Under the pieces are notes generated by a model, which was given only the letters and a program-made list of their open reading frames with translations, was not told where the DNA came from and did no database searches. Shown here one piece after another: positions 55,201 through 61,713 of a DNA stretch of 64,000 nt (within the stretch, counting starts at the first letter, position 1; every line of letters begins with the position of its first letter). The stretch is from Cellulophaga sp. L1A9. Lineage in GTDB: Bacteria > Bacteroidota > Bacteroidia > Flavobacteriales > Flavobacteriaceae. Both the position numbers and the translations under genes were made by a program. The stretch spans positions 868,001-932,000 of the forward strand of contig NZ_CP047027.1 in assembly GCF_009797025.1 (NCBI RefSeq). Direction: 5' to 3'.

Positions 55201-58200
55201 GGCGATAAGGCAAAAATCACTTTAAAAACTGCCGCCAAAGATTTGTATGTGACGCTTACCATTGAAAAAGAGTATAAGATAGTTGATACAAAAATCATTC
55301 ATTTATCAGAAAACAAAAAATCTTTTACAATACCTGTCAATGCGGAAGATTTAGGTGGTTTTGCCATCAATTATTCCTATGCGGCATTTAATTCTTATGC
55401 ATCAGGAAATGTTATAGTTCCTGTACCTTATCCTGTAACCGATTTACAAATTGAAACCGTAACGTTTAGAGATAAGATAAAACCTGGGACTGATGAAACG
55501 TGGTCGTTTAAAATAAAAGGACCTAAAGGAGATAAAGTAGCCGCAGAACTTTTAGCAAGTATGTATGATGCCTCTTTAGATGCATTTAAAGGACACTCTT
55601 GGGGTTTTAACCCACTGTACAAGCATAATTATTATGCTTACCAACGTAGTAATGCTAACCGTAGTTTTGGAATCAAATCTTTTAGGTCTTACTGGCAATT
55701 TGATACCAATTACGTTTCTGTTTCTCAGTATTACGATACCTTCAAATGGTTTGATTTAAACCTAGGATACAATAACCGTTCATCTGGTTATTTATCTCGG
55801 AAAATGATGAGTAAATCTGCTCCGACCATGGAAATCATGAGTGAGATGGAAGATAGCGCAGGAGTTGCAGAAATGGCAATGGAATCAAACGCTGCCCCAA
55901 TAGAAAATAAAGAAAAAGATTCTGTTCTTGGTCATCCAAGCGTAGAACAGCCTGACACCGAATTTGGGGAAGTTCAAATTCGTAAAAATTTACAAGAAAC
56001 CGCCTTTTTCTTCCCACAATTGCAAACGGATAAAGAAGGAAACGTGTCTTTTAGTTTTACCACACCAGAAGCATTAACACAATGGAAATTACAACTGCTT
56101 GCACATACTAAGAATCTAGAAACTGCCACAGCACAATTCACTACGGTTACGCAGAAAGAATTAATGGTGTTACCAAATGCACCACGGTTTTTACGGGAAG
56201 GTGATCAAATCGTTGTGAGTTCTAAAATTTCTAATCTAACAGAGAAAAATCTAACAGGGCAAGCAAAAATTGTCTTAATCGATGCCGTATCAAATGCTGA
56301 TATTACTACAGATATTACAAAAGATGCACAGCAAGAATTTTCAGTAGACGCCACCGGAAACACACAAGTATCTTGGATCATAACTGTTCCTGAAGGATTG
56401 CAAGCCGTGTCTTATAAAATTCTAGCAAAAGCAGGAGATTTTAGTGATGGAGAACAAAACATGTGGCCTGTACTTTCTAATAGAATGTTGGTCACAGAAT
56501 CTTTACCTATGTGGGTAAGAAGCAACCAAACAAAAACTTTTAGCTTAGATAAATTAAAGAACAATACTTCAAAAACACTCCGTAATCATAAACTTACTTT
56601 AGAGATTACTTCAAACCCAGCCTGGTATGCGGTGCAAGCTTTGCCGTACTTAATGGAATACCCATATGAATGTAATGAACAAACATTTGCCCGTTATTAT
56701 GCAAACACTTTAGCGAGTTACATTGCCAATAGCAATCCTAAAATTCAGGAGGTATTTAATCAATGGGCAAACGCTGATGCTTTGCTTAGTAATTTAGAAA
56801 AGAATCAAGAATTAAAATCGCTCTTAATTCAAGAAACGCCTTGGTTACGTGATGCGCAATCAGAAACAGAGCAAAAGAAACGTATTGCATTGCTTTTTGA
56901 TCTAAATAAAATGAGAGCATCTCAAGAAAGCGCATTTAGCAAATTAGCGCAAAACCAAATGTCTAATGGCGCTTGGTCTTGGTTTGCTGGCGGTCGTGAA
57001 AACAGATACATCACACAACATATCATTACAGGTCTTGGCCACTTAGATAAGCTTATCATTTCTCCTGAAACAGGGAAAGAAAAAAGCGCCATGATAAAAA
57101 AAGCAATTTCTTATTTAGATAATGCCTTTGTTGCTGAATATGAGTATATGAAAAATCATACTAAGGACATTAACAAAGATCATCTAAGTCATTCTCAAGT
57201 ACAGTACCTCTACATGCGCTCGATCTTTAAGGATATAAAAACCTCTAAAAAAGTTGATGAGGTTACCGCTTATTACAAAGGACAAATTCAGAACTATTGG
57301 AAGAACAGAAATTTGTATAGTAAAGGAATGTTAGCATTAATTATGCACCGAATGGAGGATAAAGCTATTGCAAATAAAATAATACGCCACCTAGAAGAGA
57401 ATAGTATTTCTAGTGACGAATTAGGGATGTACTGGAAAGAAAATACCAATTCTTGGTATTGGTACCAAGCGCCTATTGAAACTCAGGCTTTATTAATTGA
57501 AGCTTTCTCTGAAATTCAGAATGATGTAGCTACAATAGATAATTTAAAAATCTGGTTACTAAAAAATAAACAAACCAACCAGTGGAAAACTACAAAGGCT
57601 ACTACAGAAGCTGTATATGCTTTACTATTACAAGGTAGTGATTGGCTAGCAGTAACCAATACCGTAGAAGTACTTGTTGGTGGAGAAAAAATAGCTCCTG
57701 AAAAATTAGAAGATGTAAAAGTAGAAGCAGGTACTGGCTACTATAAAACTTCATGGAGTAAGTCTGAAATTAGACCGAAAATGGCCGAAGTTCAAATTAC
57801 CAAAAAAGGAACTGGAATTGCCTGGGGAGCGCTATACTGGCAGTATTTTGAAGACCTTGACAAAATTACATCAGCAGAAACTCCATTGAAATTAAAAAAG
57901 AAGTTGTTCTTAAAAAAGAATACGGTCACAGGAGAGAAAATTTCTGAAATTACAGCGAATACCAAATTATCTGTGGGCGATTTAGTTCGTGTACGTATTG
58001 AATTACGATCAGACCGGGATATGGAATTTATTCATATGAAAGATATGCGTGCCGCTGGCTTTGAACCTATCAATGTATTTTCTCAATACAAATGGCAAGA
58101 TGGTTTAGGGTACTATGAAAGTACCAAAGATGCTAGCACTAATTTCTTTTTTGATTTTTTACCAAAAGGAGTTTATGTCTTTGAATATGATTTACGTGTA

Positions 58201-58308
58201 AACAATGCTGGAAATTTCAGTAATGGTATTACAACGATACAAAGTATGTACGCGCCTGAGTTTAGCAGTCATAGTGAAGGCGTACGCGTAAAAATTGATG
58301 CAAACTAG
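52255..58308 (+). CDS. Bacterial alpha-2-macroglobulin with thioester motif
   Basis: A 2017-residue exported protein, longer than E. coli A2M (about 1650). A signal peptide (ATVFVLIILFSHMAEA, cleavage before QG, no lipobox) is followed by an unusual ~450-residue helical region with TPR-like repeats. MG2-type domain: TDRSIYRPGQPLFFKG near 592. A methionine/serine-rich segment (about 1184-1235) sits where bait regions lie, just before the A2M segment ETAFFFPQLQTDKEGNVSF. The thioester motif CNEQ is at 1473-1476 (YPYECNEQTFARYY). The C-terminal domain ends with FSSHSEGVRVKID. Such proteins trap proteases at the periplasm or surface by covalent attachment. The usual PbpC neighbour is absent. ATG 52255 is favoured over 52225 because of the signal peptide. 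Confidence 0.9.
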   Translation: MKQATVFVLIILFSHMAEAQGSKDSFETLWKKVAQLEQEGLTKSALSSVNAISKKAKKEGNNAQVVKSLLFSSKYSLTLEEDAQLKIISEFKSEIEKAKTPTKNVLESYLANLYWQYYQQNRYQFYNRTETETKVDTSDFRTWDLNTLFYEIGIHFDASLENSETLKKIPVSEFEVLLNSQNGSEKLRPTLYDLLAHTALTFYKTDENSITRPADKFEIDDSEVLCESYQFIHHKISTTDKTSLQAKALQLYQELLQFHSTDKTSDAYVTIDIERLHFIKNNAVFSNVGDFYLNILQNSAENIKDHENWSLYQFEIAAYYAELANTYHANTNDEHRWKNKEALSLCDVIIKKHPKNLGALKSQNLKTTILSKRIHLTNEEYIPTNKTSRLLINYKNIDALSVTAYKIDRDQFQALEDAYKIEDKAAIIKKLKPAKNWEASLKNENDYQNHAIEIEIPTLANGYYLLVAKDNKLDQTSFAYSALNVTDLVLSENQLNGNNSFQVINRNNGAPISNAQVRFTYRINYDNKYLNKTYTSDENGNITFEKSEDYWTDVSIRVTANKEFAYFTGFYINHNYSRNNEKHTTYNTFLFTDRSIYRPGQPLFFKGIAVADSNSEKSIVTATDVTVKLLDANYQEVSSQNFKTNEYGSFSGEFILPSNGLTGNFSLQTSNSTYGLNGSTNFSVEEYKRPKFEAHFNPITETYRVNDMIKVHGKAMAYAGSAISDAKVTYRVKRAVYYPRWYYWYRSYQNNTPQEIAFGETTTDASGNFELDFKAIVDHSTIAKNLPTFSYEVTADITDINGETHSTTTTVNVGYHALNATIAVAARLDKNASENKLALYTTNLNGKTVASSGTLKIYKLQAPSAVLRPRPWAAPDYDYFGKEKFKSLYPHDAYASEYDANTWENADLLWETQFNTSKTNEISLPNLKKWQSGKYRIALATTDKFGQLVEEKVQTTVYSTDDKSLADQQIFSIATDKPNYEIGDKAKITLKTAAKDLYVTLTIEKEYKIVDTKIIHLSENKKSFTIPVNAEDLGGFAINYSYAAFNSYASGNVIVPVPYPVTDLQIETVTFRDKIKPGTDETWSFKIKGPKGDKVAAELLASMYDASLDAFKGHSWGFNPLYKHNYYAYQRSNANRSFGIKSFRSYWQFDTNYVSVSQYYDTFKWFDLNLGYNNRSSGYLSRKMMSKSAPTMEIMSEMEDSAGVAEMAMESNAAPIENKEKDSVLGHPSVEQPDTEFGEVQIRKNLQETAFFFPQLQTDKEGNVSFSFTTPEALTQWKLQLLAHTKNLETATAQFTTVTQKELMVLPNAPRFLREGDQIVVSSKISNLTEKNLTGQAKIVLIDAVSNADITTDITKDAQQEFSVDATGNTQVSWIITVPEGLQAVSYKILAKAGDFSDGEQNMWPVLSNRMLVTESLPMWVRSNQTKTFSLDKLKNNTSKTLRNHKLTLEITSNPAWYAVQALPYLMEYPYECNEQTFARYYANTLASYIANSNPKIQEVFNQWANADALLSNLEKNQELKSLLIQETPWLRDAQSETEQKKRIALLFDLNKMRASQESAFSKLAQNQMSNGAWSWFAGGRENRYITQHIITGLGHLDKLIISPETGKEKSAMIKKAISYLDNAFVAEYEYMKNHTKDINKDHLSHSQVQYLYMRSIFKDIKTSKKVDEVTAYYKGQIQNYWKNRNLYSKGMLALIMHRMEDKAIANKIIRHLEENSISSDELGMYWKENTNSWYWYQAPIETQALLIEAFSEIQNDVATIDNLKIWLLKNKQTNQWKTTKATTEAVYALLLQGSDWLAVTNTVEVLVGGEKIAPEKLEDVKVEAGTGYYKTSWSKSEIRPKMAEVQITKKGTGIAWGALYWQYFEDLDKITSAETPLKLKKKLFLKKNTVTGEKISEITANTKLSVGDLVRVRIELRSDRDMEFIHMKDMRAAGFEPINVFSQYKWQDGLGYYESTKDASTNFFFDFLPKGVYVFEYDLRVNNAGNFSNGITTIQSMYAPEFSSHSEGVRVKIDAN

Positions 58309-58321
58309 TCTTTAGGAAAAT

Positions 58322-58348
58322 GTAAACTCACCAAAAAGGTGGGTTTAC
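58322..58348 (+). terminator. Hairpin after the macroglobulin gene (no T run)
   Basis: GTAAACTCACC at 58322-58332 pairs with GGTGGGTTTAC at 58338-58348 over 11 bp with one G-T wobble, loop AAAAA. It lies 13 bases past the stop codon but lacks a downstream T run, so termination may be weak. The gap then holds a smaller inverted repeat (ATACC/GGTAT, about 58401-58415) near the next gene. Confidence 0.45.
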
Positions 58349-58435
58349 GCATTCAATAGCTGTGTAGCCTCATTGTTGGTTTTATAGGCTTTGGTTTTCC
58401 TATACCTTAGAGGTATCTAATTAAAACCAAAACCT

Positions 58436-59164
58436 ATGAAAAATTCAATTAGCGTATCCGTAAAGAAACCATGTTCAGAGAAATTTAGTACCTTTAGTAC
58501 AACAGATAAAGGCGGTTTTTGCGCCTCTTGTGAAAAGGAAGTAATCGATTTTACAACCATGTCTAAAAGCGAAATATTAAACTATTTATGTACTGCAACA
58601 AACAGCACTTGCGGCCGATTTAAAACCTCACAATTAAACGATTTACAAATGGCAGACTCAAACGTTTCCTCTTTTAATTTTTTAACTAAAAGTATCGGCG
58701 CTATGAGCTTCTCATTATTATCATTATGTGCTATATCTAGCATAAACGCACAAGATGTGGCATTGACACCAAGTGTACAAACTGAGTTAGTTTCAAATCC
58801 AGAAACTACTACCAATACAACCCAAAGCAACAAATACAAGGTAAAAGGTCTTGTGGTAGATCAAGAAAATTTACCACTACCTGGTGTCTCTGTTGTTCTA
58901 AAAGGAACGAATGAAGGAGTGTCTACAGATTTTGATGGCAATTTTGAATTCAGCAGACGCCTATCTGAAGGTGATGTTCTTGTCTTTAGCTATGTAGGGT
59001 ATGATACTCAGCGTTATACCATCGCCAAAAGTAAAACAGATACCATTGAAATTTCTATACTTTTTGATTCGGCAGATATAGAACTTATGGGAGATATTTC
59101 TATCGAAGGAGTATACCAGCCAAAAAGAAACATTGCTCAGAAAATTGGTTCTATTTTTAACTAA
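58436..59164 (+). CDS. Membrane protein with cysteine-rich head and CarboxypepD-regulatory-like domain
   Basis: A 242-residue protein in three parts. Residues 1-65 form a small Cys-rich domain with Cys13, Cys29, Cys32 (GGFCASCEKE), Cys52 and Cys59 (CGRF), plus VIDFTTMSKSEILNYL; this pattern recurs at the N-termini of Bacteroidota proteins with CarboxypepD-like domains, and could bind zinc. A single hydrophobic segment (about 87-105, ending SINAQ) would place the head in the cytoplasm. Residues about 133-210 are an exported beta-sandwich (VKGLVVDQENLPLPGVSVV and STDFDGNFEF). The stop codon overlaps the start of the transglutaminase gene by one base, so the two are tightly coupled. Its function is unknown; a sensor or scaffold role is inference. 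Confidence 0.75.
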   Translation: MKNSISVSVKKPCSEKFSTFSTTDKGGFCASCEKEVIDFTTMSKSEILNYLCTATNSTCGRFKTSQLNDLQMADSNVSSFNFLTKSIGAMSFSLLSLCAISSINAQDVALTPSVQTELVSNPETTTNTTQSNKYKVKGLVVDQENLPLPGVSVVLKGTNEGVSTDFDGNFEFSRRLSEGDVLVFSYVGYDTQRYTIAKSKTDTIEISILFDSADIELMGDISIEGVYQPKRNIAQKIGSIFN

Positions 59165-60177
59165 TGAGGTATGCCTTTCTTATTTTTATTTTATTCGCAA
59201 GCATAAGCTATGGGCAACGCTCAGCATTTAATGCCATAGATTTTTCTAAAGCAGATAGTGTTGCCTATCAATACAAAGGAGCTAGTTTAAAAAGTCTTCC
59301 TATACTTGTTCATAACCTAACTACAAATTTACACACAGACGTAGAGAAATTTAGAGCGATATATACTTGGATAAGTACCAATATTGAAAACGACTACAAT
59401 TCTTATGCAAAAACAAAAAGCAAGAGAAGTAAAATAGAAAAAGATCGCCCCGCTTTCTTAGTATGGAATCATGACTATGCTCCTAAGGTATTTGAACAGT
59501 TAATTAGCAACAAAAAAACAGCTTGCACGGGCTATGCGTATTTGGTTCGTGAAATGGCTAGCTTAGCAGAGATACCTTGTGAGATTATTGATGGTCATAG
59601 TCGTACACCAACATTGCCATTAACACTAGAAAGCCTCCCTAACCACTCTTGGAATAGCGTGCAATTGAATGGAAAATGGTATTTATGTGATGCCACTTGG
59701 TCTGCTGGACAAATAGTTTTTAATGAAGGGAATCCTGAATTTCAATTTGAATATCACGATGGTTATTTCTTGGCAGAACCGAGTTTGTTTATCAGAAACC
59801 ATTATCCTTTAGAAAAAAAATGGTCTTTATTGGAAGAAATGCCAAGCTTTGAACAGTTTATTTCTGGTCCTATAGTGTATAAAAATGCATTTAAATATAC
59901 CCTTAACCCTATATTTCCACTAAAATTAGAAACGGAAATTATCAAAAATGAAAGCGTTCAATTTAGATTTTCCAGCGCTGAAAGATTAGATCTAGCAGAT
60001 CTAGTCCTAGCAATTGGAAATGGTTATGCTACGCACACCATAGACACTAAATTTTCCCAGCAAGATTCGGAATATAGCATTTCTAATAAGTTTACGAAAG
60101 TAGGCTTATACGACGTTCACCTAAAATACAATGGTGCTATTATCGCCACCTATATTGTACGGGCTAAAAGAAAATAA
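59164..60177 (+). CDS. Transglutaminase-like (papain-fold) exported protein
   Basis: A 337-residue protein with signal peptide MRYAFLIFILFASISYGQ. The transglutaminase core (about 70-190) shows FRAIYTWISTNIENDYNS, the catalytic Cys in KKTACTGYAYLVREMASLAE, His in NHSWNSVQLNGKWYLCDATW, and the Asp in that last stretch, so the Cys-His-Asp triad is complete. The C-terminal ~130 residues are beta-rich. Bacterial members are often proteases or peptide-crosslinking enzymes of the envelope. It is translationally coupled to the preceding Cys-headed membrane protein and followed by a strong terminator. Confidence 0.86.
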   Translation: MRYAFLIFILFASISYGQRSAFNAIDFSKADSVAYQYKGASLKSLPILVHNLTTNLHTDVEKFRAIYTWISTNIENDYNSYAKTKSKRSKIEKDRPAFLVWNHDYAPKVFEQLISNKKTACTGYAYLVREMASLAEIPCEIIDGHSRTPTLPLTLESLPNHSWNSVQLNGKWYLCDATWSAGQIVFNEGNPEFQFEYHDGYFLAEPSLFIRNHYPLEKKWSLLEEMPSFEQFISGPIVYKNAFKYTLNPIFPLKLETEIIKNESVQFRFSSAERLDLADLVLAIGNGYATHTIDTKFSQQDSEYSISNKFTKVGLYDVHLKYNGAIIATYIVRAKRK

Positions 60178-60198
60178 TCTATTAAAACGTAAAGCACA

Positions 60199-60230
60199 AA
60201 AAACCCAGCACGCTAAAGTGCTGGGTTTTT
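60199..60230. terminator. Strong bidirectional terminator
   Basis: AAAAACCCAGCAC at 60199-60211 and GTGCTGGGTTTTT at 60218-60230 form a 13-bp perfect stem with a 6-base loop. T runs exist on both strands, serving both the transglutaminase gene and the convergent susD at 60256. Confidence 0.93.
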
Positions 60231-60255
60231 CAGGCTTCATACTATTTGAACAAGG

Positions 60256-61701
60256 CTATTTTAGAAGCCACATTAAGGAGTTAATATCATCCCCAGAGGT
60301 AAACTGTCTATTTATAGCAGCTTTTAAACTTGCCGTATTATTTGTGGCTTCATTGGCAGGATACAACCATCTTTTGGGTATTCTACCCTCATTTAAGGTT
60401 CCACCACCATCTACATTAAATTCAGGATATCCTGTTCTTCGTTGCTCATAAAACATTTGCCATCCGGTATTTAAAAACAAGGCTAGATGTTTTTGTGTTG
60501 CAATACGTTCTATTACATTAGCACTAGTTAATTGAACTTCGGACTTCGCTAAGTAGGCAGTTACCTCTGAAATACCATAAAAGTTCATTGACGCTTTAAT
60601 ACCTTCATTATAGTATGATGCCGCATCACCAGAAATCCAAGTTCTTGCTACCGCTTCTGCTAGAATAAATTGTAACTCTGAATAGCCAATTAACAGACTA
60701 GGCTCGTTTATAGGATCATTGTAAAACCGAGGAGCTATTCTAGAGGCATTCCCTGCAACCGCTTTAGCTGCATTATCACTAAAAATAGCACTTCCATATA
60801 AACCATCATAAGCATTAAAATCATCATCTGCTAAAGCAATAGCTGCAGGTGTTTTTTCAGCAAAAACAAACAACCTTGGATCTTCCAGATCTTTGAGCCT
60901 GTCTACAAAAGACTCTTCTAAATAATATGCAGTCTGTAACTCGTTATTATTAAACAGAGGATATCTGTTATCTTGAATGTTTACATATACCAATGCGCCA
61001 TTGTCCTCATTAGAATCAAACAAAGGATATTTAGTTGGGTTCTCTAAAATTTCCTGGAATCTTCCTATAACATTCAAAGAAGCTACGTCCGTTTTGTTGG
61101 ACAACATTAATAATACTCTTAAATAGTACGTATTAATTAATTTACGCCATTTTGTTTTATCACCATCATAAATAACATCTCCTAATATAAGCTCTTCGTT
61201 TGTTGCTAGCGCATTAGAGGCATCATTCAAATCATTTAAAACTTTCAGAAAAATAGCTTCTTGTGTATCATAAACAGGTGTATAATTTTCTTCTCCTGTA
61301 GCTAAAGTCTCGCTATAAGGAACTTCTCCGAAAACCATAGTTAGCTCCGTTATAAAATAAGAATTAAAGAATTTTCCTAAAATTGAATAGACTTCTGTTT
61401 CTGCTTTTTCACTTTCTTCAATCATTTTATGCACTTGCTTAATGTTGTCATAATTAGCAAATGAAGCTTGTTGCCAGTTGTAATATTGATTTTCATTAAT
61501 ACCGTCTGTAAATGTTAGATATCTACTAGCCAAAGCGCTATTTAAACTAACATTATTAAATGCTTTTGTTTCGATATTAGTTAATAATAAATCTGGACTA
61601 ACAGAAGTTGCTCTATTAGGATCATCTTGTAAATCTTCTATTTTGGTACAACTTACCGTAAAGAAAAGTGCACATAAAATGTATATACTATAATTTTTCA
61701 T
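60256..61701 (-). CDS. SusD/RagB-family nutrient-binding outer membrane lipoprotein
   Basis: A 481-residue surface lipoprotein. The signal peptide ends in a lipobox (LFFTVSCTK, Cys18), followed by DDPNRATSVSPDLLLTNIET, the DPN region of the second SusD-like subgroup. Helical repeats (ILGKFFNSYFITELTMVFGE) and the C-terminal NTGWQMFYEQRRTGYPEFNV are typical. It follows its SusC gene by 12 bases. Like the first pair it has no carbohydrate enzyme in view, but the region beyond the window could carry some. Confidence 0.93.
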   Translation of the reverse strand: MKNYSIYILCALFFTVSCTKIEDLQDDPNRATSVSPDLLLTNIETKAFNNVSLNSALASRYLTFTDGINENQYYNWQQASFANYDNIKQVHKMIEESEKAETEVYSILGKFFNSYFITELTMVFGEVPYSETLATGEENYTPVYDTQEAIFLKVLNDLNDASNALATNEELILGDVIYDGDKTKWRKLINTYYLRVLLMLSNKTDVASLNVIGRFQEILENPTKYPLFDSNEDNGALVYVNIQDNRYPLFNNNELQTAYYLEESFVDRLKDLEDPRLFVFAEKTPAAIALADDDFNAYDGLYGSAIFSDNAAKAVAGNASRIAPRFYNDPINEPSLLIGYSELQFILAEAVARTWISGDAASYYNEGIKASMNFYGISEVTAYLAKSEVQLTSANVIERIATQKHLALFLNTGWQMFYEQRRTGYPEFNVDGGGTLNEGRIPKRWLYPANEATNNTASLKAAINRQFTSGDDINSLMWLLK

Positions 61702-61713
61702 TTTATTTTTTAT

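Noticed and set aside
58322..58348. A riboswitch between the macroglobulin gene and the Cys-headed gene
   Set aside because: Only a simple hairpin is seen, with no conserved aptamer-like core; read-out as a weak terminator is simpler.
60131..60451. A 106-codon plus-strand open frame across the terminator at 60199-60230
   Set aside because: It overlaps the ends of two well-supported genes and runs through a strong terminator; it has no domain.
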